From assembly GCA_905250125.1 (NCBI GenBank), contig CAJNOL010000938.1, positions 28,503 to 92,502 of the forward strand: a stretch of 64,000 bases of DNA. The letters are read 5' to 3'. The notes under the pieces were generated by a model. It was not told the DNA's origin and ran no database searches. It saw only the letters and a list, made by a program, of their open reading frames with translations. The first letter of the stretch is position 1, and every line of letters starts with the position of its first letter. Positions 1 to 12,023 of the stretch are shown piece after piece. The stretch comes from Rotaria sordida. Its lineage: Eukaryota > Rotifera > Eurotatoria > Philodinida > Philodinidae. The translations under genes were made by a program, and so were the position numbers.

Positions 1-3000
1 TCTATTTAGTGAATGTTTTCTAGATAAAATATATGCGAGCCTGAATAACTTCGAATATTTCCTTTCGTTCCAAACCAATAAATTCAATGTGTTAATACTA
101 ATCGAGCTGGTAAATATATAAGAGAGGAATGTTCATAGTAGAAATCGAAGATTTTTCCCAAATTAATTTCTATTGTTGAAGAAGAATTCAATTAGAGATT
201 TTTTTATTCAATTTAGTTTGTTTTTTTCTAAGGTATATTGTTGAAATATTGATTATGTTATATTGATGAATATTCTTATTTGAAAAAAAATAACGAGATA
301 TTTTACATGAGATTTATCTCTTTGGATATTTCTAATTGAATTCTAGATATTTTATTTAATTCTTCTTTTCGTATTTACTGATACATAAAAGAGTCGAATA
401 AAACAAAATAATGTTCTATTGGTTGTTAATCATGTCGGTATTTATTGATGAGTAAACTATCGTTTCGTTTACTCAGTTATTTATAATATTAAAGATCTAT
501 TCGTATGTTCTTCTAACTCATTTTAAAAAAGTCCTATCATCATATAAAAACATCTGTTAATGAGAATATATTCATATAGATTTGTGCCATATGAATAAAT
601 CAGTTTTTAATCATATTTCTACATATTCGGCTTTAATTGACTAGAATAAGTCAACTAACTTTAGGACGAATCAAACAATAACTTAACTTAATTCAACTGT
701 TAAGTTAATTAACGTTTCCTCTAGTGTGTTTAATAACGTTTTTGAAACAAGAGCTCTTTACTTTGAGTTAGAAATGTGCGTTAAACTCGATTCTAGTTTA
801 TTCATTTTTAATTAATCATTATTCTTTATGATTTACAGTAACTGGTTTTTTTTTCAATAATTATGTTTACAAAATAAATTGTACTCGTATGTATTTCTCA
901 ATAGTTTATCAATAAAAAAAAAGCAGATTTCGCCTTAGACTAAAATAAAAAATAGTTTGTTCAATATCTACAGATAAGAAGAAAAATGAAGGTTTATATA
1001 ATAATTTGGATAATTGTTTACTACCTTTGGAGAATTGCCGAAAAAGTCTAATAAATGTAAAATGTTATAGTTATTTAATTTAATGAATTTCGTTAAATCA
1101 GTTGGTACTCGTCGATATAACGATTGAATATAGTGTACCTATTGAGATAACGATGATAAATATTGGTCAATCAGAATTCAGTTATTATTATTATTTATAT
1201 TGACGATTTTTTTTATGATTAATAATATATTCGATAATTATCGTTAATAGAGTTTAAATATAAATATTTGTTTTCAATTATTATATTTATTTAATGATAA
1301 GAATAAAATAATTATTTAATGTAAATTAAATGAAAATTCAAATTCGATTATATATTTATTTATTATCCTAGAAAATAATTCTTATTTAACTTGATCTGTT
1401 AATTGAGAGGGAAAATAATTTATTTAAATAATCGTTGTTGCCTTTGAAATATGAATAAACTAAAAATAGTAATAGATATATTTAATAGGATCTATTATAT
1501 TTCAACTAATCGTTTGTCGATATAGATAAACAATAGTTTATTGATTATCTTATTAAACTATAGATGAAGAGATTGATCATATAAACAATATCAATTTTAT
1601 TATTGTTATTACATATAGATTTTTAAACAAATTCTATTTAAAAACAAAAAAATTTAAATTTATTCTTATTTAATCAATAGTTAGAATTCTAGTAGAATTT
1701 CTGATGATGATCATCTCAAATAAATGAGATAACTAAGGGAATATTTATAGTTGAATTTTTTGTTTAGTAGCTAATATGTCTCCGTGTTTTAAAATATATA
1801 AATAGATTTTGCAACGAGATTAGGTTGAAAAATTGTTTTTAGAAAATCTCTTCGTTCTTATATAAGGTGGTTATGTTAATATATAGTTAACCTTGAATTT
1901 TTCTTAATATAACATAATATGATAATTCTCTATAGAATAACGAATAGTCTCGATTTTCTCGTGTTTAGTGTTCAATATATGAACGAACGATCGTTGAAAG
2001 CTGTTTTAGAAGTCTATTCAATAAAAATATTCTTAATAAACGAATATATATTTAATAGTCGGACGGTGGAAAAATAAATATAAAAAATGTAGATAAACTT
2101 AAGAATGTTTTTGACTATTTATAGAAAATTTTCATTTGTTTCTCATGATTTCTTTTTCTAGATCAATTCAAAGAAAAAATTTCAACTTATTTCTATTCGA
2201 AACTGTTTTCTTCCTAAATATTTATCAACAGTTGAGATACTTCTGTCGGTTTTGAAAAAAAAAAATTTCACATCATCATTAGGGCCATACGTGTTCAATC
2301 TCTAAAGGTAACTGTTGACTCTTGACCAGTGACAATAGAAATAATCTATATATATGGATTCATTTTGTTTGACCAATCTGATAGTCAATAAATAAAATTG
2401 TTTGATTTTAGCAAATCTCTCCTACTCTTATAATTGTCATTATCCGACGAGTTTTTAATAATATTTTAGAAGCACGAAAGTATTCTTGTCATAATCGATA
2501 TAGAAATTGAAGTATCAACTCTAACGTTTGAAAAAAAGAAAAGGAAAATAAAGTTCTATATATATAGAAATGATCAGTAGAGAATAGTTGTGAAAAAACA
2601 AAAAATCGTTCTAATATTTCAATTCGAGAAAGGAAACGTGAATATTGATAGTCTAAAATGTAAAATGAAATTTCCTTGTACCTTCTAGATCAGAGAAATT
2701 CGTATTCGTTGAGAGTTAATATTTAAATAAAAGGAATTTTTCATGGAAATTTCTATGAAAAGAATTGAATATAAATTTGAAAATTGATTGCCGTTTATTA
2801 AATGAATTGCGAAAGGAAAGAATAAAAAAGTAAAGATAGAATATATCTATAAATTTTGTCTCTCTACAGATTATCTCTCCAGTTGAACAATTCTATATAA
2901 TTTATGTTATCATTTAATCATTTTATTTTTCTTTATTCTTCATTTAAAAGACTTTCACAAAAACAATTCTTTTCATTTAAAAAATCTACTCTGAAACACT

Positions 3001-5146
3001 TCATCTTTTTTTATGTAAAATAGATAGTTTATACTTGATTTTATCTATTAAGATACATTAGATTTATTTCCTTTAATTTCACTAGAAAAAGAGATCAAAT
3101 TGAGAAACTAGAAAAAAAAAGTTTTTATTAAGGGTAATACCATACATTGACCTTTTGTTTTATTTTAATAATTTTTGTTCTTCTACTAGAATATAATTCT
3201 TAATTGTTCATTTAAATTCTATTGTTGATTTTATGCTCAATCGAACAATATAAATATATATAAGTCAAACTATAAAAATAAGTTGATAAAGGTTTAACTA
3301 TGATAAATGTGATTTTATTCTAATTAAACGTTGACTATAAATCGTATATATCACATATTTATAATAGTTGAGAAAAAATATGTTTTTCGTGTTTCTATAA
3401 TAAATCTTGAAATAATCTAAAGTAAGATGTAATAACCATTTAATAATTAAGTTTAAATTCTAATCGAATAAGACGATTGAAAATTCAAATTCAATGATAT
3501 TTTTCTCGGATAATTTCCTTCCTCTTCTATTTTTCGTTATTCGAATTGTTTATTTCAAATATTCTTGATCATTTTCAACTCGAAATAAAACTGATAAAAA
3601 TAAATTTCTTTATAATCCCGTTCAATTAAACATTTCTATTATTTATAACACCGTTTTTTTTTTTGAATAAATAAGATTTGCCAAAATAAAAAGTAAATAA
3701 TGATGATTTATTGAATGATAAATGAAAAAATTCCTAAGATAATTTATATTGGGTTTGATCGTTTTAGCAATATTAATATATAAATAAATAAATTCATATT
3801 CGGATTGAATAGATAACTTCTCAATCAGTGAATAGTTCGACGATGAATTAGAATTTATAACAATATTTATCTTAAATAAAGAATTTTATTAGAAAATAAA
3901 CTCTTTATCAGATTTTTTTTCTGTTGTGCGATGCTGCCGAAACAAATATTGAATAGACGAATTGTACGAGTAATAGAGGATGTTCTATTTTTCATTCGAA
4001 ATATAATTCTAACATATGTGAAAATAATCTAAATATAAATAGTTATAATAAGTGAATAAATATAATCTTGTTTATTTGGATTAAATTAAACGTTAAACTA
4101 AGAATTTGTTTCGTTTTCCCTAGTTTATCTAATAATAAAATTTCGTTGATAAACATATTCAAATGGTAATTATGGATTTATTAATGATGGAGAATATTTT
4201 TCTTAACCTAAATCTCTCCTTGTAGAAATTAAATCTTTGTTTAATAAATTCCATTAGGAATTAAGAAAAATTTTTTTTCTATCGTTAGCTATGACTGGAA
4301 TTAATAAATCTATTACGATAAATATAGATAATTGATTTTTGTTTCAGATCCAATTATATTCTAGTTAATTCCTATATAAGAAATATATATTTAAAAATCT
4401 CCTGTTCTTTTATATGTTTTGTTCTCGATAGAAAATGGAAAGAAATAATTCGTATCGATATTCCTAGAGAGATGAAAAAGTCGAATGAAAACTAGTCGCG
4501 TCGATTAATTTGAAAATATCGAACAATTTCATGGTTTTTATTTCATTCGACACCCTCAACTCGAATATATTTTTCTTCTACGGTATTCATTTTATGAAAA
4601 TATATATCATTTTATCTATAAGAATTCTTTTTGTTAATATTTATTAGAATAAAACGAAGGTTTTCAATAGATATAGATTTATTTAATAGATTATCGTCTA
4701 GAATTCCCCTAAGAAAACTAAACATTGATGAAAACTAGTTACTCTTATATATAGAAGTGGTGTAAATAGAATGAAAAAAAAAAGTAAGTTATTTATATAT
4801 AATTGATATTTATTTCTTGTCAGTATAATAAAAATTTTCAAAAAAAATATATGTTAAATAAAAATGTTTTCTGAGAATATTTCAAAAAATGCCTCTAACT
4901 CTTGATAATATTTAAAACAAGTTAACTAGAGAAAATATATAATAAAATAAAAAAATAAAATCAGTTTTATTTAACTATACAAATTCGAATAGTAATAGGA
5001 AATGTTAATATAGTTATACTGTTGAGTGGTTAGGATGTTGATCAACGTTGTTGAACAACGTAGAATTGAATATAATTAATTCATTCCCTATTTAATTCTA
5101 TTAGAATTTTAATTTAATGATAATTGTCAGAGTGTTTAAATATATG
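1..5146. other. AT-rich gene desert
   Basis: No convincing coding region, RNA gene or terminal-repeat element was found in these 5.1 kb. The sequence is dominated by A/T runs and short words such as TCGA, TCGT and CGAA. All open frames are short and of AT-desert character. CG dinucleotides flanked by A or T are common, so CpG does not look depleted. The same texture returns at 16-23.6 kb and 26-31 kb. Confidence 0.7.
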
Positions 5147-5651
5147 TACACCCGTGGGCAAAAGTTTGTATAGGATAGAATTGATTGTCATTCGGCGTAT
5201 TCAAGGTTGCTAAATGAGTATTATAATGGTAGCGACAGTCACAATCATCTATGAACGTTTTATTTGTGCATCGGATTTTAAGAATATTTTCAATATTTTT
5301 CGCGGTTTCATCCTTTATTATTGACTTAATATTTTCAATCGGACTAAGGGGAACATATCCGTGATTAGTCAAGATTGTTTAGTCAATAATGGAAATAAAA
5401 CGTAAAGAATATTAAATAATATTCTCAAAATGTGATGTGCAAATAAAACTTCGCAGCTGACTGTGACAGTTCCTACCATTATAATACTCATTTAGCAACC
5501 TTAAATAAACCGAATGACGATCAGTTCTATCCCATGCAAAATAAACTCTTGATTTTACTCTTTCGACTGACTAAAAACTCAATACTAAATATGTAACTAA
5601 GAAAAAATAACGGCGGGGGGGGGGGGGGGAAGACTTTTGCCCACGGGTGTA
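5147..5651. mobile_element. Tc1/mariner-like MITE, 505 bp, perfect 19-bp inverted ends
   Basis: The ends are perfect inverted repeats, TACACCCGTGGGCAAAAGT at 5147-5165 and its exact complement at 5633-5651. Both begin and end with TA, the target of Tc1/mariner elements. A longer imperfect inverted repeat extends inward: about 5180-5240 pairs with about 5460-5530, so the element could fold back on itself. It has no transposase, so it would depend on an enzyme encoded elsewhere. A run of 15 G at 5615-5629 lies just inside the right end. The open frames in both strands here are shadows of the inverted repeat. Confidence 0.85.
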
Positions 5652-6284
5652 TTTCCTGATAAACTATACCGACTTTAGTCCGATACCATTTTACTAATCA
5701 TATTCACAAAAACAAGTTATATGAGATGAAACTTTTTTTTGGCATATTTAATATTGTTTTTAATGGCTTTATTCATCCTATACTTATGATAAAAGAGTCG
5801 AAAAATTTTGCTTACATTCGTTCTCTGATATGCGCATGTAAAATGTACATATATGTTCTTGTTGCGAACGCCCTCTTTTTTTTTATGTGAGAGGTTCTAT
5901 GTCATTTTATTGGAATGAAGAAAACGTGTATGTACGTCAAAGTGTATGCAGATTATCTTGACCTCGATCTTAGACTTTGATGTCGGTCAATTATTATTGA
6001 CTGAAATGATAAAATATTCAGTCAATTATTGATCATAGAGGAAGATAAAATTTGCATGATATGTTGTATATTAATTTTATTTTATTATATTTTACATATT
6101 CGGATAATTAATAGGAAATACAACAGTTATATAAGGTCGACAACAAATTCAAATTAATTTACATGATAATCTATCATCACATATTATACAATAATGTTTA
6201 GATAAACAAAATTCAAGAACATTGAAATTTTGCAAAAATATTATTCAATGATTTTATTCCGTTATAAGAGAATTTTTTATTAAA
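5652..6284. other. Non-coding upstream region of the 6.3 kb gene
   Basis: AT-rich. No element ends or coding segments were recognised. It may hold the promoter of the gene starting at 6285, but no motif could be assigned. Confidence 0.5.
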
Positions 6285-6977
6285 ATGGTGATGGTCCTAT
6301 ATGATGATATTGTCTTCCACATAAAACAAAATCATTTAGATTTACAAATAATTGGAATTGATATTGATGATTATGATAGAAACAAACATGAAATAAATCC
6401 AATAGCTAATATGTCAGAGGCTTTTAACAAAATCAAAGATGATATTAAGAATTTATCTGATCCTACTGGAAGTAAGATAAAATTTTAAATAGAATAGTAA
6501 ATAACGTGGCGTATTTATCGTCAGAGAATGAAAGGAAAACGATGAAGGAAAAAGTTAGATAATTTCATTTTATTGTTTCTATCTAGTCGAATTCGATAAA
6601 ATATTTCTATATATGGCTAAGATGCAACACGTCGATGTTACTTTATAGAAAAGTTTGGAATCTGAAGTAAGCTATTCTACTACGATCTATCTTATTCTCA
6701 TATTCGTCATTTTAGATAAAAGTCGTTGAAAAAGATATTAAAAAATTGAATAATAAAATGAATCAATCTACTGATGATGATAAAAGAAAAAAGTTCGAAG
6801 AAGACATGGACCGCCTGAAAAAAGAGCTAGAAACTTTACGCAAAGAAAGAGGTAAGTAAAGATTATCTTTGCATCTAATCTATTACGATGCTATTTCTTC
6901 TAGCTGATCTAGTCAAAAATATGCACAAAAACAAAGAGAACGAGAACTACGGTGACTTTCTAGTTCCTGATAGTTAG
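6285..6977 (+). CDS. Small coiled-coil protein, 3 exons, 129 aa
   Basis: Unrecognised host-type gene. The model is exon 1 6285-6471, exon 2 6723-6851 and exon 3 6904-6977, giving 390 nt and a clean 129-aa frame ending in TAG. Introns are 251 and 52 nt with GT-AG borders (GTAAGA and GTAAGT donors). The first junction needs an AG two codons past the nearest one to stay open. The start is the first ATG after an in-frame TGA and has A at -3, though an upstream non-coding exon is possible. The N-terminal half is acidic and mixed (DDIVFHIKQNHLDLQI). From about residue 63 it is a charged helix rich in E, K, D and R with spaced leucines (FEEDMDRLKKELETLRKER), a probable coiled coil for self-association or partner binding. 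The tail GDFLVPDS is not helical. No signal peptide or membrane segment is visible. The coherence of three exons argues for a real gene; the function is unknown. Confidence 0.7.
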
Positions 6978-7200
6978 ATGTTTATGGTAAAAAAACCTAA
7001 TTCATTCTTAAAAAAGATTGACGTCAACAAGAACAATAGAAATAAGCTGGTGTTATTCTCCATATTTTGTTTTTCTCTCGACTTTTGCTGTTCTAAACAT
7101 TGTTATGTAATCTGTAATGTTAGATTATCATGTAAATTTATTTGAATTAATTGTCGATCATACATAACTGTTGTATTCTCTATTATTTATCTGAATATGT

Positions 7201-7223
7201 AAAATAAAATAAAATAAAATAAT
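7201..7223 (+). terminator. AATAAA-containing AAAAT repeat, probable poly(A) signal
   Basis: Five tandem AAAAT units contain several overlapping AATAAA hexamers about 226 nt after the stop of the 6.3 kb gene. This is the first strong poly(A) signal candidate downstream; it may also be a plain microsatellite. Confidence 0.4.
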
Positions 7224-7592
7224 GAGTTTATTGAAATAAATAAAAAAATTTCTATACAACATATAGAAGTTTTTGTCTTTCTCTATAATAAATGATTGAT
7301 TGAATATTTTATCATATCGTAACTTTATATATCTATTAACCGAAAAAGTGAGGAGACCAATCTATATAGACAATTCTATGGTTGGACTTTTAACCAGAGA
7401 AATTTCATTTTATATTTATATTTCTTTGTATTCAATTACTTATTTTATATTGACTGTTTAATACACCTTACATAGAAAGTTCATTAACACTTCTCCTTAT
7501 ATATCGACAATAACAAAATCGGTTAGATAATAAGAATTATTCGGAAATTATTTGTTCATGCACAGAGAATTTCTCAAACATATGACACTTCA

Positions 7593-7744
7593 TTAGGGAG
7601 CTGCGGATTCTTCCATATCCGAACCTGACCCAATCCAGAAGTTTAATTTTTCTCAGATTCGTGTCGAGTCTGGATCTGGATGCAAAGTTGAAAATATTCT
7701 CAGGTTTGGGTCCGATCTAGAAAAACGTGGACCCACAGCTCTCT
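7593..7744. repeat. hAT-like short element with GGATC/GGGTCC phrase repeats
   Basis: The ends are inverted: TAGGGAGCTGCGGATTC at the left, and at the right the complement of TAGAGAGCTGTGGGTCC. The interior repeats the phrase TCTGGATC/GGGTCCGATC in degenerate form. TAGGG-type ends plus subterminal phrase repeats resemble non-autonomous hAT elements. No matching 8-bp target duplication could be read, so this is an old copy or a wrong boundary. A related piece lies at 9340-9402. Confidence 0.5.
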
Positions 7745-7965
7745 ATAAGTAACTATCTATCAACATTAACACATTTTTCTTTTGTGTAAGATTTTTAAAA
7801 CCGATATAATTAATTGTTTGGAATGGTCACAGTCAACTGCGGCAAATTCAACAGAAACAACGTTCATTTCCTGCTAAACTCGATCTGAAATAGTTCATTT
7901 TTAGAAGATGTACAAACTGATTGATACTTGTTTGAACATTGGAAACTATCGTTTTTTTTTTTTAT

Positions 7966-9016
7966 ATAAGGGAAGTTCGCAGCCGATTCGAGTATTTTCA
8001 AAAACGGCTCGGCTCATGCGCTGAGATAACGCAGGCATGCAGTGAGCTAGCTGCAGCTCGCCGAGCTCTATCGAATCATATGTGTTTCATTCGATTGAAA
8101 GCAAACTGTCGTTGGCCAAGAGCCCTGGACCAGCTAAAAGCGGATTTTCAGATAGTATTTGTTCTGACGATTCGCTCGACAACTTGAACCACTAATGAAA
8201 CATACTTCATTCACTCTAGCTAGACGGGTCCTATCGATTAATCCAGGTTTCGTCAGTATCGCTAATCGTGAAAACAACTGTCATAGCAAATATACATCTA
8301 AAACCTTACTCGAAAAATTCCAGCAAATCTGGAAAAGGAAGTATTCTTTGAAATCGTTCAGCTGATGAGGGAAGATCCCCAAGTGTGACGCTCTGTTTCG
8401 AATTTGGCATTGACCATTTTGTAGAGCACAGTGAGTACAGTACCTGATATAAAGGGTTCGTCCCCATAATAGACTTTTAAGGAACTACGAGTTACCACAA
8501 GGGATGTCCTATAATACTAGAGATAAACTGTTAATGATATTTTTCATAGTCTATTTTGAGATAGAGAGCTGAAACTTTCAGAAATAAAAGATTTTAATTA
8601 GATATATATGTAATAAAAATTTCAGCTCTCTATCTTAATATAGACTATGAAAAATATCATTAACAATTTATCTCTAGTCATTATAGGACATCCCCTTTAT
8701 ATCAGGTGCTGTACTTACTGTGCTCTACAACAATGGTCAATGCCAAATTCGAAACAGAGCGTCACACTTGAGAATCTTCCCTCGTGAGTTGATTAGATTC
8801 TGTCTCGTACGTGATTCACGTAGCGGAGGAACTCGTCAGAGTCAATATCGACATGGTATATATTTTCAATATTCCATGAGTCTTGGAAAAGCTTGTTTTA
8901 TTTTTTAATAGAGTGAAACATACAACATTCGATAGAGCTCGTCGAGCTGCAGCTGACACATTGAATGGATTGAATCATTTTTGAAAAATCTCGAACTGGC
9001 TGCTAACTTTTCTTAC
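7966..9016. mobile_element. Large foldback (palindromic) element, about 1.05 kb
   Basis: The left arm (7966 to about 8580) reads back in complement in the right arm (about 8618-9016). Matching pairs include GAGATAGAGAGCTGAAA at 8560-8576 with TTTCAGCTCTCTATCTTA at 8620-8637; the TAGAGCACAGTGAGTACAG block near 8420 with its complement near 8715; and GCAGCTCGCCGAGCTCTATC near 8053 with its complement near 8935. The left arm is about 200 bp longer. The outer ends are AAGTTCGCAGCCGATTCGAG versus AAGTTAGCAGCCAGTTCGAG in complement, each next to a poly-T tract. No transposase. The short open frames here are palindrome shadows. Confidence 0.75.
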
Positions 9017-9339
9017 ATTGTTTTTTTTTTTTATTTTGACAACTACGAATATACTTTGTTAGTCAATCTCGTTTCGATAAATCCAACAAAGACTATTCCA
9101 TACAGATGAAGATTTTTGTGTTACTGTTGGCTTGCCGATTTTCGATTATCAATCAATTGTTCAATTTCATTTTTTTATTTTTGTTAACATAATGATCCGT
9201 TCAACTGAGTGGAAAGTTTAAATTCATTAAAGATCAACTGATGGGAAAAGTAAACAAAGAGAAATAACTGTACGTTAATTTTTTTCTCTGCTAGTAGTCA
9301 ATAAATAGTTAAAATCTTGATCATTCATTTGTTCGTGTA

Positions 9340-9402
9340 CACAGGGGATGGCAAGTATTAATAGAAAAAAGATCGGGTCTACAAAAACGTGAATCTACAA
9401 CT
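9340..9402. repeat. Fragment related to the 7.6 kb hAT-like repeat
   Basis: It shares the block GATCGGGTCTACAAAAACGT followed by an end resembling TAGGGAGTTGTAGATTC in complement, as at the right end of 7593-7744. The left side starts with CAGGGGATGGCAAG, a typical hAT-type end. Probably a deletion derivative. Confidence 0.4.
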
Positions 9403-12023
9403 CCCTACACTCAATCATTTTAACAATAATGTTAAAATGAAATTTTGATAACTAAAACAAGACAATCATAAAAGGTTATTTCCGAACAAGTTCATAGTAA
9501 AGTATGTTAATTTAACAAGATAAAAGTTAGTTCATCATAGAATCTTGTTCGAGTTCCTCGGCAAGGTTTGTTTTTCTTTTGATAAGATCAATAAACCATT
9601 AGAGAAAAGAGAATCTTATCTGAAAAATAATATTTCATAATAAGAAAAACTAAGTTGTCAAATAATGTATTCGTCTTATGAAAACATATTTTATAATGTT
9701 CTGTATACTCACATGAAAATACATTGACTATAAAACAAAAACATAAAAAATTTCCTATTTAATCATACCAATATGAAACAAATACATTGTTAAATAACTT
9801 TTTTTCGCCTTCCTGATTTTTAAATGATCACTTTTATACTGACAATCATCATATATATATAAACCTACGTTTGCCTTATCTGATGGAATTTTTTTTTTGT
9901 TACGTTTCTCTACATACCTTTGTTTTGATATATGTAAAACTTTATGCTACATAACAACAGGAATAACACAACAAAAACACCCACACTAAGAGTCATTGAT
10001 AAAGGATGAATAGGTAAAAATCCCATATGTTTGCCTTGCTGGCTCAGAAATGTCAGATAATGAGTAATGCCCTCTCATTTTCTTAAATGTCTAGTTCGTT
10101 AAATTTTTTTATATTGAAAGTTTTAATTTAATATAAGAATATTTCTATTTTCAAAACTTCATTTATATTCAATGTAGATAAGTATTGACAACAGCAAATT
10201 TCTATAGAAATAAGTTAGAAAATTTTGCTCTAATTTTTTTTTTTTAATGTTCTATAAATGGAGTCTTGTAGAATATAGATAATATCTCCTGGTCTGACAA
10301 TGAAGGCAGATTCAGATTACAACAATTCTTTCATAGCAGGTTTCTAGAGTACGAATATTCTAATCTGTTAATCTCTTTACTCATTATTTAAAATAGAAAA
10401 TAAATTCCATGAATATTATAAAAGAATAAATGGCATATTAAAGATCGATTTTTTTCTTATAAAACTAACAATTAAGTTGTATTATATGAAAAAATTGCTT
10501 TTGCAAAATATTTCTCTAGTATATATTGAATTATTTTAGAGATTTGCCTAGTACCGTGCATAAAGCCTGTTCAAATCTAGATATATCTATATAGGCTATT
10601 TCGATTCTCTCACTCTAGGATAACAATGTATCGACAGTCGATATACTCTACTTGTTAGTTCGTGGAAAAATAATTGCTCCCACCTCATTAAAAATGATTA
10701 TATTAACGTGATCTTTTATTTCATATAAGATCATATAGAGTCTTGATAAATAAAAGTTCTGTTCTGTGGGACGAAGTACGACCAAATTTCATAAGCCAAT
10801 AGATAATTAAGCTGTGTAGAAAACAATCTAAATAGTCAACTTGTCTTTTAGTTGATTTACTTGTTTTTATACAAGTGATATTATATATATTTTATCCAAT
10901 GTATCGTTCTATGTAATGATCGTTGGTATACTTTTTCATTTATATTAACCACAAATGTAAATCACTCGTCACTAGACGTTAATTAATTTATAAAAATAGG
11001 GTTAAAATATCTCCTATTGATTATGTTGAAAATGAGGTGTGAAACAAAGTTGTTCGTGTTTCTAGTGGCCTCCTATAATTCATGACTGATATATCGACAG
11101 GTCTTCAATATGATTTATCAATAAAATATATAATTATAAGATCTAACTCTCAATGTTATTGAAAATAAATTGGAAAAAATTCAAGTCTGATTTATATAAT
11201 TGAAAAACAAGAGATGAAAAAATAGACGAGTTGCACCCACTAAACAAGACAAATAATTTATTCGAACAAAAATATTGTCGCAGAGTCTAGATTGATTAAG
11301 ATCAGATAATCGCTTTTCTATTATTATTATTATTTTTTTTCATTTACAGTGCATAACATTCCAAGTTATGATATGTGAAGAGATTAGTAATATGTTACAA
11401 CAAAAATGATCTATGTTTTAAATCAATCAAACTAATCTTCTTTTCTTTCAAAGCACCTTGTTCGAAGACAAAGACTATTATGGATAAAATAGAAAAGAAA
11501 AACCTATCAAAAATAATTTTCATACAAAAACACCGGAACACTAGAAAGAAAAACAAAAGAATATTCTATTGATGGCATGAATATTAACAGAAACATTAAT
11601 AGTCAGATATATGACAATGATAATAAATATATAATTATCTCTATATAACAAAATTTATTTTTAATTAGAACTATTCTACAAATATTCGATTTGATTTATA
11701 GAAAAAAAATCTAAAAGACTAAAAACACCGATAATTTGTTCATTTCTTCGTAATGATTATTTTGAAGAAATTGTTAAATGAAACTTGAAAAGAGCTTGAT
11801 GAAAAAAAAAACTGGGCTCATATCAAGTTTAAATTGTACATGTAACCTATTGCGATAAAAGAAACATAAATGTTCATCTATGAATTCATTGGATTATTCA
11901 TCGACGCTATATTTTTTCTTTTTATTCAATGACGCCAATGGATAGAGAAAAACAAAACAATGAACATATATGTATATATGTGTTCATTGCATGTGTTAAC
12001 CATAGGATTAGTCAACAATTAAT
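9403..12023. other. AT-rich intergenic stretch
   Basis: No gene supported. The 65-codon frame at 11375-11572 is K/F/I-rich with no conserved look and is treated as chance. Confidence 0.55.

Noticed and set aside
7939-8908. Two frames of 82 and 62 codons
   Set aside because: Both lie in arms of the palindrome at 7966-9016.
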